From Candidatus Peribacteraceae bacterium (GTDB taxonomy: Bacteria; Patescibacteriota; Gracilibacteria; Peribacterales; Peribacteraceae): a DNA stretch of 28,393 nt. Made by a program: the position numbers and the translations under genes. Positions 12,867 through 20,607 of the stretch are shown here, piece by piece. The notes beneath the pieces are model-generated. The model searched no databases. It was not told the origin of the DNA and was given only the letters and a program-made list of their open reading frames with translations. Where the stretch lies: positions 1 through 28,393 of the forward strand of contig JABFSS010000066.1 of assembly GCA_013140485.1 (NCBI GenBank), written 5' to 3'. Positions within the stretch are counted from its first letter, which is position 1; each line of letters begins with the position of its first letter.

Positions 12867-14462
12867 TTATTGAACGCGCAGAAGCCCCATCATCCCGCTG
12901 CCCAAATGCTCCGCGATGTGACAATGGAACATCCAGTCACCGGGGTTGGAGACATCAAGGAGAATATCGACCGTATGGCCGGCGGGAACAAGCGTCGTAT
13001 CTTTCCAGACAAAGTTTGTGTTCTGTACTCCATTATCGGATAGCACGAGGAACCTCTGTCCGTGGAAGTGAATCGGGTGCTGCATCGGATGCGGTGAATC
13101 TTGTTTGTTGATGATTCGAATCTTGACCTTATCCCCGACCTTGGCCGTATAGACGAGCTTGTCATTCGCAGCTCCAGTCTCTTGATCAATCATCTTCCAT
13201 TGCATCATATTGCCCATCTGCATCCCGCTTATACCGTTGTCTTCCCATTCAATCCCGTCTTTTGATGGAGCGCCCATCATCCCTCCCATTCCACCACCCA
13301 TTCCTCCCATCATGCTCATATCGAGGACGAGGGTATGATCGGGGACTTTGTCGAAAGATGAACGGAAAGCATCAACGTCCCTTGAGACATCTTCATGAGC
13401 AGCCAGAGCAAGAAATTCTTGAGAGTATGATGGCGATGCATTTCCTGATGAAACCTCTACGTTTCCGAGCTCATAGGAACGTTCCGGAGTTCTGTGTGTT
13501 ATTCTGGTCGTTCCTGTCGTGCTGAAAAGCACGTCAACAATGACTCGCTCAGACGGAGCCAGAATCACAGAATCCACAAACTGCTCCATCTCGTAGCGAC
13601 CGTTGTCGCCGCCGACGAGCTTCATCTTGGCGCCATCAAAGTCGATCTTGAATGTACGTGTATTCGCAGTGTTCGTGAGATAGAAACGGATGACATCTCC
13701 TTTGGAAACATTCAAACGATAATCGTCAGAGCCGTTGACCAGCAATGTATTCCCGAACCGTCCCATGAGCGTGTGATCGGGACCGGATGCACCGAACGGG
13801 ACGGGCGTACCATTGTTATCAAGCAGGAGATCATTTATCGCCAGAACTGCTTCCCGATTCACAGTGCTGTAAGCGCTTGAATCTTTTGGGGCCACAAGAA
13901 TATTCCCGTACAGGCCCATCGGTTGCTGCAGATCCTCCCGGACATGCGTGTGGTACCAGTAGATGCCTTCATCGGGAACTTTAACCGTGTACGAGTACTT
14001 GCCTCCGGGATTGATGACATCCTGCGTAAGGCCCTCAGCGCCGTCATTGGCATTATCAAGCCGCAGACCGTGCCAGTGAATCGTCGTCGGCAGATCAATG
14101 TTGTTTTTCACGTTTACCGTAAAAGTCGACCCTTGTTTCACCTTGAGGAGCGGTCCGGGAATCTCACCGTTGTAGCCGTACATCACCATCTCCTTTCCAT
14201 CGATGGTTTTGCGCACGAGAGTCGGGTTAAGACTGATGGTCTGGCCGTCCTGCACGTCGATTGTGCTGGTCTGTTTCGCCTCTGGCAGAGACGAGACATC
14301 TGTTTTCTGCCCAGGCAGGATGCCATCGGCCTCCGCCTGATCTCCGCCCATCATTCCGTTGCCATGCTGCATGCCGTTCATCTGGTGATTCATACCGAAC
14401 TGCTGCGAAGAACAACCTGCGAGGAGAGAGAGCATGCCGATTGATATGATGATGTTGCGCAT
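12867..14462 (-). CDS. Multicopper oxidase, lipoprotein with Met-rich regions
   Basis: A 531-residue CueO/CopA-type oxidase that probably oxidises Cu(I) outside the cytoplasm. A lipobox LLAGC places lipidated Cys17 at the surface. The four copper-binding segments are complete: HWHG (129-132), HTH (171-173), HPIHFHG (462-468) and HCHIAEH (513-519), with axial Met524. A Met-rich N-terminus (about 24-40) and a Met/Gly-rich loop (about 375-395, MSMMGGMGGGMGGMM) resemble the Met-rich inserts of cuprous oxidases. It needs dioxygen, which is notable for a lineage often thought to ferment. It lies 11 nt downstream of copA. Confidence 0.93.
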   Translation of the reverse strand: MRNIIISIGMLSLLAGCSSQQFGMNHQMNGMQHGNGMMGGDQAEADGILPGQKTDVSSLPEAKQTSTIDVQDGQTISLNPTLVRKTIDGKEMVMYGYNGEIPGPLLKVKQGSTFTVNVKNNIDLPTTIHWHGLRLDNANDGAEGLTQDVINPGGKYSYTVKVPDEGIYWYHTHVREDLQQPMGLYGNILVAPKDSSAYSTVNREAVLAINDLLLDNNGTPVPFGASGPDHTLMGRFGNTLLVNGSDDYRLNVSKGDVIRFYLTNTANTRTFKIDFDGAKMKLVGGDNGRYEMEQFVDSVILAPSERVIVDVLFSTTGTTRITHRTPERSYELGNVEVSSGNASPSYSQEFLALAAHEDVSRDVDAFRSSFDKVPDHTLVLDMSMMGGMGGGMGGMMGAPSKDGIEWEDNGISGMQMGNMMQWKMIDQETGAANDKLVYTAKVGDKVKIRIINKQDSPHPMQHPIHFHGQRFLVLSDNGVQNTNFVWKDTTLVPAGHTVDILLDVSNPGDWMFHCHIAEHLGSGMMGLLRVQ

Positions 14463-14473
14463 AGAGAGATGAA

Positions 14474-16786
14474 CTAGGAAATCTTCGCAAAGAAGAAGAA
14501 TAAAAGAGTAAAGCCGACAGTCATTGCAACCGGTGCAATCTCAGACACCCAATCTCTGCGATCGGTTCGGAAGCCTTTGAGCAACAGAGAATTCGCTACA
14601 ACAGAAACCGAGCTCAACGCCATCGCGAGACCGGCAAGTTCGGGACGCAGGACGATCCCGAAACCCATGAACAGCCGCGCGGCGATGGGAATGCCGATGA
14701 TGTTGTAGAAGAGGGCGAAGAAGAGATTTTCATGGATCTTTCGCACCGTGGCGCGGCTCAACCGAATTGCGGTGACGACGTCGCGCAGATCATTCTTCAC
14801 CAGGATGATGCCGCCCGTTTCCATGGCGATATCCGTTCCCGACCCCATCGCGATGCCGAGATCCGCCTGCGCGAGAGCGGGGCTGTCGTTAATTCCGTCT
14901 CCGACCATGGCCACGCGTTTACCCGATTCCTGGAGCTTCTTGATCTCTTTCGCTTTGTCTTCTGGAAGTACTTCTGCGAGAACATGTGTAATGCCGACCT
15001 GCTTCGAGATTGCCTGCGCCGTGCGGGCGTTGTCTCCCGTGATCATGTAGGTCCCTATTTTCATCGCCTGAAGTCGAGCGACGGCTTCACGTGATGTTTC
15101 TTTGAGCGTATCCGCGACGGCGACGATGCCGATCACGGCCCGGTCGTCACTGAGGATCATCGCGGTCTTCCCCTGTTCCTCGAGTTCGCGGAGTTTCTGT
15201 TCAATGGCGCTCACGTCGATCTTCTCCCTTTCCATCAGTTTCCTGTTTCCGAGGAAATATCTTTTCCCGCCGAGCGATCCTTCTATGCCATGCCCAGCGA
15301 TGGCCTTGAAGGCTTCGGCTGCGCTCAGCGTGATATTCCTTGATTTGGCATAGTTGACGATACTCTCGGCAAGAGAATGTTCCGATCCCTGCTCAAGACT
15401 CGCGGTAATCCTCAACATTTCATCTGCATTTCCCGTGATTGCAACAACGTCAGTCACCTCCGGCTTGCCTTTGCTGAGCGTCCCCGTCTTGTCGAACACG
15501 ATCGTGTCGATCTTCCTCGCCGCTTCGAGCGGCTCCCCTCCCCTGATCAGAATGCCGAGCTGTGCCCCCTTGCCGGTGCCGACCATGATCGACGTGGGCG
15601 TCGCGAGCCCGAGCGCACAGGGGCACGCGATGACGATCACGGAGACGAACGCGAGCACCGCGAAGGTCAGCGTTTGGCCTGCAAGCAGCCATCCGATAAG
15701 CGCGAGAATTGCAGTGATGATCACAATGGGAACGAACCAAGACGAGACCCAATCGGCAAAATCTTGGATCGGTGCCTTGCTGCCCTGTGCATCCTCGACG
15801 AACTGAATGATGCGCGCGAGGACGGTCTCGGCACCAATCTTTTCTGCACGGAACTCGATGCTGCCGTTTGCGTTCATCGTCGCACCGAATACCCGGCTAC
15901 CAACTGTTTTCTCGACGGGAATGCTCTCTCCCGTGAGCATGGATTCATCGATCGATGTGAGGCCTTTTGTCACGATGCCGTCGACAGGAATCTTCTCCCC
16001 CGGCCGCACCACGATAATATCACCGATGTGGACATCGCCGATCGGAACATCGACCTGTTGCCCACCCTTGATGATCCGCGCGGTGTCCGCCTGCAAACCC
16101 ATAAGTTTCTGAATCGCTTCGCTTGTGCCGCCTTTCGCACGGGCCTCCAACCACTTCCCGAGCATGACGAACGCAATCAGGAATGCAGCTACTTCAAAGT
16201 AGAGATCATGCATCGAGCCGATCGGTGATCCCGTCGTGATCACATGTACAACAAAATTCCACAAACTGTAAAGGTAGGCGGTCGAGGTCCCGATCGCGAT
16301 CAGACTGTCCATGCCAAAGGTGTACATCCGCAGATTTGACCAGAAGCCATGGTAGAAACCGGCACCGTACCAGAATTGGACCGGTGTGGAGAGGATCAGT
16401 GAGAGAATTCCCATCCAGGGGCTCGCAACTTGTGTGAGTGGAAGATCCGGAAAGAAGCTGAGAATCATGAACACGAGCATCGGAGCACTGAGAATCATGC
16501 TTCCGGTGAAACTGCTGTGGAATTTTACGATTTCTTCTTCACGCAGTTTCCGCTGTCTATCCCGATCATGCTCGTCAGCGACTGCGGCTCTGTAGCCGGC
16601 TGCTTCGATCGCCGCGATGAGTTTCGGCACGTCCGCCACGGGCTGATTGAACGTGACGGTCGCCTTCGCCGATCCGTAATTGACGCTCGCGTCCGTGACG
16701 CCGGCCGTCTTCTTGAGTTTGCGTGTGATGATGGACGCGCAACTAGCGCAGTGCATTCCCGAAATAGAGAGTGACGCTTTAGCCAT
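14474..16786 (-). CDS. copA: Copper-exporting P1B-type ATPase CopA
   Basis: 770 residues, full length. One N-terminal heavy-metal domain has GMHCASC (Cys13, Cys16). The actuator TGES is at about 286-289. The membrane metal site CPC is at 388-390 within ACPCALGLATP, the usual mark of Cu(I) transporters. The phosphorylation motif DKTGT is at 432-436 and GDGINDSPAL lies in the hinge. Eight membrane segments can be placed. A cytoplasmic HP-type signature was not checked residue by residue. The gene follows the copZ-like gene by 5 nt and precedes the oxidase by 11 nt, so pump and oxidase are made together. Confidence 0.96.
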   Translation of the reverse strand: MAKASLSISGMHCASCASIITRKLKKTAGVTDASVNYGSAKATVTFNQPVADVPKLIAAIEAAGYRAAVADEHDRDRQRKLREEEIVKFHSSFTGSMILSAPMLVFMILSFFPDLPLTQVASPWMGILSLILSTPVQFWYGAGFYHGFWSNLRMYTFGMDSLIAIGTSTAYLYSLWNFVVHVITTGSPIGSMHDLYFEVAAFLIAFVMLGKWLEARAKGGTSEAIQKLMGLQADTARIIKGGQQVDVPIGDVHIGDIIVVRPGEKIPVDGIVTKGLTSIDESMLTGESIPVEKTVGSRVFGATMNANGSIEFRAEKIGAETVLARIIQFVEDAQGSKAPIQDFADWVSSWFVPIVIITAILALIGWLLAGQTLTFAVLAFVSVIVIACPCALGLATPTSIMVGTGKGAQLGILIRGGEPLEAARKIDTIVFDKTGTLSKGKPEVTDVVAITGNADEMLRITASLEQGSEHSLAESIVNYAKSRNITLSAAEAFKAIAGHGIEGSLGGKRYFLGNRKLMEREKIDVSAIEQKLRELEEQGKTAMILSDDRAVIGIVAVADTLKETSREAVARLQAMKIGTYMITGDNARTAQAISKQVGITHVLAEVLPEDKAKEIKKLQESGKRVAMVGDGINDSPALAQADLGIAMGSGTDIAMETGGIILVKNDLRDVVTAIRLSRATVRKIHENLFFALFYNIIGIPIAARLFMGFGIVLRPELAGLAMALSSVSVVANSLLLKGFRTDRRDWVSEIAPVAMTVGFTLLFFFFAKIS

Positions 16787-16791
16787 GGAAT

Positions 16792-17007
16792 TCAGGAAAC
16801 AGGATGAACGATGTAATCAGCATTCAAAGACTGAATTTCTTTCTTCCATGATTCACTGTCAAACGAATCCGAATGGCCGATTGTGACGGTTTTCGTTTTC
16901 AGATTTACGTTCACGTTCTCGACGCCAGGAGAGTCCTGAGTGACGTCGGCAATAAGCTTGGTGCAACCTTCGCAATGAATGCCGGGAATGGAGAAGACCG
17001 ATTGCAT
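16792..17007 (-). CDS. CopZ-like heavy-metal-associated domain protein
   Basis: A 71-residue single HMA domain with GIHCEGC (Cys12, Cys15), the metal-binding loop of copper chaperones. The predicted fold is beta-alpha-beta-beta-alpha-beta. The residue usually Tyr/Phe near the C-terminus is represented by YIVHP. It lies 5 nt before copA and 22 nt after csoR, which supports cytoplasmic delivery of Cu(I) to CopA. It is unlikely to be a mercury protein because no mer genes are present. Confidence 0.88.
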   Translation of the reverse strand: MQSVFSIPGIHCEGCTKLIADVTQDSPGVENVNVNLKTKTVTIGHSDSFDSESWKKEIQSLNADYIVHPVS

Positions 17008-17029
17008 AGAGTATTAGGGAAAAAAAGAT

Positions 17030-17296
17030 TTAACGTTTGGAAAGTCCGATAACCGTGACCAGCTCATGGATAAACGCATCTTTTTCCTTCGACGACAGCT
17101 TCTTCTGCGCACAAGTATGGAGGTGGCTTTCGAGAACATGTTCCTGAACATGTTTGATGTGCCCTTGCATTGCTAAAACCTGCTGGAGAATCGAGGGGCA
17201 ATACTCGTCGTTCTCAATCATGAGCCGGACTTTCTTCGCGAGCCCTTCAAGGCGTCCCAAGGCGGCAACTGCTTTGACTTTGTACGAAGGTAGCAT
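17030..17296 (-). CDS. csoR: CsoR-type copper-sensing repressor
   Basis: An 88-residue all-helical metal-sensitive repressor (DUF156 family). Cys33, His58 and Cys62 keep the 25 and 4 residue spacing of the Cys-His-Cys copper site of M. tuberculosis CsoR (36/61/65). The N-terminal GRLEGLAKKVRLMIEND helix is typical. Copper binding releases it from DNA, so it should repress its own operon (csoR, copZ-like, copA, oxidase, DUF305). It is the first gene. The upstream region lacks a clear GC-rich CsoR palindrome but has an imperfect direct repeat. The pyrimidine-rich CCAGTACCTCTACCTTCT precedes the ATG. Confidence 0.92.
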   Translation of the reverse strand: MLPSYKVKAVAALGRLEGLAKKVRLMIENDEYCPSILQQVLAMQGHIKHVQEHVLESHLHTCAQKKLSSKEKDAFIHELVTVIGLSKR

Positions 17297-17420
17297 AGAA
17301 GGTAGAGGTACTGGGTAGGAGTATCTTCTTCCTTGACTGTTTTCTCTGCAAGAAAAACGTGGACATTCTTCTCGACTGCTTCAGAAAAGGGTATAGTCAT
17401 TGCATTCTTCTCCTTCAAGT
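17297..17420. promoter_or_regulatory. Divergent control region of copper operon and nitroreductase
   Basis: It contains TATAGT (17392-17397) as a -10 for the nitroreductase. It also has two related stretches: 17325-17356 (CTTCTTCCTTGACTG...GCAAGAAAA) and 17366-17387 (ATTCTTCTCGACTG...CAGAAAA). The first includes a near-palindrome, TTTTCT-CTGCA-AGAAAA (17340-17356). These may be repressor sites; none matches the best-known CsoR operator. Confidence 0.35.
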
Positions 17421-17957
17421 ATGAACTTTCCCGACTTTGAGAAACTCGTGAAGCAGAGACGCAGCATCCGCTATTACTCCGACAAGCCCGTTTCCAAGGA
17501 TGACGTTCTCAAGCTTCTGGAGGTCGCGCATCTCTCCCCCAGCGTCGAGAACGCTCAGCCGTGGCACTTTCATGTGATCTTCAATCAAGACATGAAGCGA
17601 AAGCTGATGAGTGCCTGTTGTTACGGCAATTTCGTCGATGCCGCGGGCGTCTTTATTGTCGTCTCTTGCGACCACTCGCACGAATTCAGCATGCCGGAGG
17701 TCGTGTGGAACCCGAAAGAGCTCGAATTCTCCTGCATGGCCGCGATGATGCATGTAATCCTGGGTGCCACCGCGATGGGGCTTGGCAGTTGCTGGGTCAG
17801 TCTGCACCACGGTCAAGTCCATGAATTCATGAAGCTCCCGCGCGAACACACGGTGGTGGGCGGAGTGATGCTGGGCCACTTTAAGGCAGGCGAAGAGAAG
17901 AGCGGCGAACACTTTGAACGCAAACCACTCAGCGGCCTGGTGACGGTCTATGATTGA
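17421..17957 (+). CDS. Nitroreductase-family flavoprotein
   Basis: A 178-residue FMN-dependent nitroreductase fold. The N-terminal KQRRSIRYYSDKPVS binds FMN phosphate. SPSVENAQPWHFHVI follows, and the C-terminal half has ATAMGLGSCWVSLHH. These proteins reduce nitro groups, quinones or flavins with NAD(P)H as dimers; the physiological substrate is not visible. ATG 17421 was chosen because homologues start just before the FEKLVKQRRS helix. It is divergent from csoR, so it may share copper or redox control, which is inference. Confidence 0.9.
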   Translation: MNFPDFEKLVKQRRSIRYYSDKPVSKDDVLKLLEVAHLSPSVENAQPWHFHVIFNQDMKRKLMSACCYGNFVDAAGVFIVVSCDHSHEFSMPEVVWNPKELEFSCMAAMMHVILGATAMGLGSCWVSLHHGQVHEFMKLPREHTVVGGVMLGHFKAGEEKSGEHFERKPLSGLVTVYD

Positions 17958-18014
17958 TCAGTTCGCCATGGAATGAGTATGGATCGCGGACATCTGGTAA
18001 ACTTGCCACGGCAT

Positions 18015-18085
<71 letters not shown>

Positions 18086-18089
<4 letters not shown>

Positions 18090-18111
18090 CGTCAGCTTAA
18101 GCTGACGTGGC
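18086..18111. repeat. 26-bp perfect palindrome fused to the tRNA 3' end
   Basis: GCCACGTCAGC-TTAA-GCTGACGTGGC. It begins with the discriminator base and CCA of tRNA-Gln, so the CCA end is inside an 11-bp stem in the precursor RNA. It could be a terminator (only a weak T-rich tail, CATCTTTC), a processing signal or an old integration site. Confidence 0.8.
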
Positions 18112-18129
18112 CAGCCATCTTTCAAGAGA

Positions 18130-18162
18130 AATAACAAAATCTAAAAGAACCTAGCTGGTTCT
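18130..18162 (-). terminator. Intrinsic terminator downstream of the PPOX-like gene
   Basis: On the minus strand AGAACC (18162-18157), loop AGCTA, GGTTCT (18151-18146), then TTTAGATTTTGTTA. Confidence 0.6.
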
Positions 18163-18263
18163 ATAAAGGATCAACGACTGACTTTAAAAGAAGATTCACT
18201 CAGCATACCGCTGGAGAAGTTGAATCAACCAAATCATATTACTCGAGTACATGGCAGCGCCGG

Positions 18264-18736
18264 TCACTTTTCTGACACATACAATCTCCCCGTCCTTTCC
18301 GTTATGACGATGCGAAAGAGCGTGGATTTCTTTTCGTTGACCGCGAGGGGAACCGCACCTTTTGAGAAAGAGAACGGAACGGCGATACCGACATTCTCCT
18401 GAATACCGCCGATGCGCTTCGTCAGGAGTTTGACGATTTCAACCGACTCCGGCCTTTCCAGTTCCTCGAAAGCCAATTCTTCAAATACCCCCCCCAACAG
18501 ATCACGCTTCTCCATTGACCTTCTTTCAGGCTCTCTACCTGGAAGCACACCAGCGGGTTTTTTCGCAACTTTTCAACCTTCTTCCCTTCCGTCGTCTGCC
18601 CGTACAGAGTGTTCTCGTTGTAGACGTAGGCCATGGGGACGATGTACGGCTTTCCGTCATCACAGCAACCAAGGTGTCCGAACACCTCGGACGAGAGGAG
18701 CATGTTCATCTCTTTGTCCGAAAGCTTATCTTGCAT
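18264..18736 (-). pseudogene. PPOX-like flavin-binding protein, frameshifted at a G8 run
   Basis: Two overlapping frames together give one pyridoxamine-phosphate-oxidase-like split-barrel protein of about 155 residues. The first (from ATG 18736) has MNMLLSSEVFGHLGC, then PYIVPMAYVYNENTLYGQ, KVEKLRKNPLVCFQV and WRSVICWGG. The second continues with VFEELAFEELERPES and ends in a typical TGR-containing strand. The switch occurs at eight G (minus strand) near 18488-18495; one extra G would restore a single frame. The cause may be mutation, phase variation or an assembly error in a homopolymer. Such proteins bind FMN or haem; the activity is unknown. TATTCT lies 6 nt before the ATG. Confidence 0.75.
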
Positions 18737-18742
18737 ATTCAC

Positions 18743-18748
18743 AGAATA
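18743..18748 (-). promoter_or_regulatory. -10 box for leaderless PPOX-like transcript
   Basis: TATTCT on the minus strand, 6 nt before ATG 18736. This favours the ATG over the GTG at 18742. No clear -35. Confidence 0.35.
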
Positions 18749-18763
18749 GCAGCGACTTCCACC

Positions 18764-19297
18764 TTATCCCACGTTGAGCATACTTTCGATCTGCCGTGCC
18801 CACACCTGGGGAGTGGGAAGGAAGTGGAACGTCTTGCCGGCATCAACATCGAAAAGGCAGGACAGCTCACCAAAATTCAGAAGATGTCGGACAACTCCAT
18901 GTCGGCTCACCTTCACCATCTTGATTTTCTCCAAAACCAATTCATCCATCGAATCTACGAGCCAGAGGCGATGAACAAGGTAGAACATGCGTTTGTTTGT
19001 AAGAATGATATCCGTTGCATTCTCGCTCAGCATGGCATGGAAGAACCAATGCTGGACAACGGTGATCGTGATAAGAGCACCGAACAACACAAATGACGAA
19101 AGTTCAGGCGAGGAGAGATTCATCCGTGTCGTGAAGCCGATCATTCCAAGACAGAGAGGGAAAAAAAGAGCGTAGACGCAAAACAATGGAACATGCTTCG
19201 TCCAATGGTGGCGGGATTCGAAAATGAGCCTCTCATCTTTGCCGATGATCGGAGTCGAAGCCTTTGATTTCCATGGGAGTGTGGCGAGAGAATCCAT
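18764..19297 (-). CDS. Two-TM protein with bacterial PH-like domain
   Basis: 177 residues. Two adjacent membrane segments (about 36-57 and 66-88) are followed by a PH-like domain. This begins ENATDIILTNKRMFYL and continues DELVLEKIKMVKVSRHGVVRHLLNFGEL, the pattern of bacterial bPH2/YdbT-type domains, and ends in an amphipathic helix (PQVWARQIESML). The domain probably lies on the cytoplasmic face. It is the last gene of the dehydrogenase operon, 8 nt after the small membrane protein. Its function is unknown. Confidence 0.75.
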   Translation of the reverse strand: MDSLATLPWKSKASTPIIGKDERLIFESRHHWTKHVPLFCVYALFFPLCLGMIGFTTRMNLSSPELSSFVLFGALITITVVQHWFFHAMLSENATDIILTNKRMFYLVHRLWLVDSMDELVLEKIKMVKVSRHGVVRHLLNFGELSCLFDVDAGKTFHFLPTPQVWARQIESMLNVG

Positions 19298-19305
19298 GAT
19301 CAGCG

Positions 19306-19542
19306 TTAGAGAAAATACACGGCGCTGGAAATCCCCAGCACAAGAAGAGTAGTCAGAACATACAGAATAATGAGTGTGTATTGCCTTCGTTCTCGTACTC
19401 GTGTTCTTTCTTTACTGTCGCCGAGACTGTGGAGCATTCGTTTACGATTTTTGCAGAGTCGCCAATATTCGAAAATAAACATACCCATCACCAGAAGAGA
19501 GACGATTTGTATGCCGAGGAAAGAGACAAGAGAAATGCTCAT
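19306..19542 (-). CDS. Small two-TM protein
   Basis: 78 residues with hydrophobic segments at about 4-25 and 56-77, and a strongly basic middle (KNRKRMLHSLGDSKERTRVRER) that should lie in the cytoplasm. Its ATG overlaps the dehydrogenase stop (ATGA at 19542-19539), so translation is coupled. The next gene, a PH-domain membrane protein, begins 8 nt later; the two may form a complex (inference). Confidence 0.7.
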   Translation of the reverse strand: MSISLVSFLGIQIVSLLVMGMFIFEYWRLCKNRKRMLHSLGDSKERTRVRERRQYTLIILYVLTTLLVLGISSAVYFL

Positions 19543-20522
19543 AATCGGATAGGAGGCAGGTCGCAGACGACAGTAGTCGATGGTATGACGTGCAACGGGG
19601 ACTCATGACGCAAATATTGTTCAATGCTCAGGAAGGAATCGGTGTACATGTTCCGCACCGAATCATCCGCGTAGAAGGCGATATGCGGTGTTGTGACGAC
19701 GTTCGGATGTGCGATTAATTCCTTGTTCTCTTCGAAATTCTGTTCATGCTCCAAGACGTCGAGGAGTGCGTGGGCTATTTTTCTGCTCTTCAAAGCATCG
19801 AGAAGCGCATGGGAGTCGATGAGCGATCCGCGTGCGGTATTCACGAGAACCATGCCCTCCTTCATCTGGGCGAATGCTGCAGCATTGATCATGTGCTCCG
19901 TTTCCTTCGTATCGGGGACATGGAGTGTGATGATGTCGCTCTGAGTGAGAAGTTCCGGCATTGATACATACTTCACGCCCAGCAGATCGACAAGTTCCAT
20001 CGTCCGACATTGATCGACGGCAAGAATCATCATGCCGAACCCGTGCGCGATCTCCGCGACCTTTCTCCCGATCTTTCCCGTCCCGATGATTCCGAGGGTC
20101 TTGCCCCGGAGTGCCATGCCCCGCAGCCCGTGGTAATCGAACGTGCCGCCTTCCACCCGCTTTTCACCCTCATGGATATGGCGGAGGGTGGAGAGGAGTA
20201 ATGCGAAGACATGCTCCGCGATGACATGGGAGCCGTAGTCGGGGACGTTGCAGACGATGATGCCGCTCTGCCTGCACGCCTCCGCATCGATGTGGTCGTA
20301 CCCGACGGAGCGGGTGCAGAGAAGTTTGAGTTTCGGCAGCTCCATGATGATTTCTTTGCAAAAGCGGGTGTTAATGAAACACGAAACTACTTCCCCATCC
20401 TTGCACGCCTTGATAAGTTCCTTGTTATTCAGCGCCGCATCCGTGATGGTTGCATCAGGAAACCGACCTCGTACGAGGCTTTGGTCTTCCTTATCGACTT
20501 CGAGGAATGTGATGTTGGTCAT
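19539..20522 (-). CDS. D-isomer-specific 2-hydroxyacid dehydrogenase (D-lactate dehydrogenase-like)
   Basis: About 327 residues from ATG 20522. The catalytic domain is interrupted by an NAD-binding Rossmann domain with GIIGTGKIGRKVAEIA. The family's Arg is in VNTARGSLID, a Glu-containing segment (DVLEHEQ) follows, and the catalytic His is in TPHIAFYADDS. The region SVGYDHIDAEACRQSGI and the acid EHEQNF loop resemble fermentative D-lactate dehydrogenases, so reduction of pyruvate to D-lactate is likely. A TATACT box stands 7 nt before the ATG at 20522, which argues against the upstream ATG at 20543. It leads an operon with two membrane proteins. Confidence 0.9.
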   Translation of the reverse strand: MTNITFLEVDKEDQSLVRGRFPDATITDAALNNKELIKACKDGEVVSCFINTRFCKEIIMELPKLKLLCTRSVGYDHIDAEACRQSGIIVCNVPDYGSHVIAEHVFALLLSTLRHIHEGEKRVEGGTFDYHGLRGMALRGKTLGIIGTGKIGRKVAEIAHGFGMMILAVDQCRTMELVDLLGVKYVSMPELLTQSDIITLHVPDTKETEHMINAAAFAQMKEGMVLVNTARGSLIDSHALLDALKSRKIAHALLDVLEHEQNFEENKELIAHPNVVTTPHIAFYADDSVRNMYTDSFLSIEQYLRHESPLHVIPSTTVVCDLPPIRL

Positions 20523-20529
20523 GCCCGCC

Positions 20530-20535
20530 AGTATA
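20530..20535 (-). promoter_or_regulatory. -10 box for leaderless dehydrogenase transcript
   Basis: TATACT on the minus strand, 7 nt (GGCGGGC) before ATG 20522. It would lie inside the longer reading frame from 20543. No TTGACA-like -35. Confidence 0.45.
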
Positions 20536-20542
20536 TCGAGCA

Positions 20543-20571
20543 TTGGTCAGTAGCGGAACGCATGTTAAAAT
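20543..20571 (+). promoter_or_regulatory. Promoter of the 20608 gene
   Basis: TTGGTC (20543-20548), 17-nt spacer, TAAAAT (20566-20571). It gives a leader of about 30 nt that ends in the pyrimidine-rich CAATCTTTCCTTC before the ATG. Confidence 0.55.
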
Positions 20572-20607
20572 CACCGCTCCGGCGTGACTATTCACAATCT
20601 TTCCTTC

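Noticed and set aside
12254..13111. 285-codon plus-strand ORF opposite the copper operon
   Set aside because: It is antisense to the DUF305 and oxidase genes, rich in His/Arg as expected of a shadow frame, and has no recognisable domain.
15377..16228. 283-codon plus-strand ORF inside copA
   Set aside because: It lies wholly opposite a clear CopA coding sequence and has the composition of a complementary frame.
16792..17007. Small HMA protein as a mercury-binding MerP
   Set aside because: It sits between csoR and copA and lacks mer neighbours and a signal peptide, so a copper chaperone is more likely.
17218..17418. 66-codon minus-strand ORF upstream of and overlapping csoR
   Set aside because: It runs out of frame into csoR, covers the divergent promoter region and shows no domain.
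18110..18263. Possible integrated element after tRNA-Gln
   Set aside because: No integrase, no duplicated tRNA end and only a minus-strand terminator were found in the stretch.
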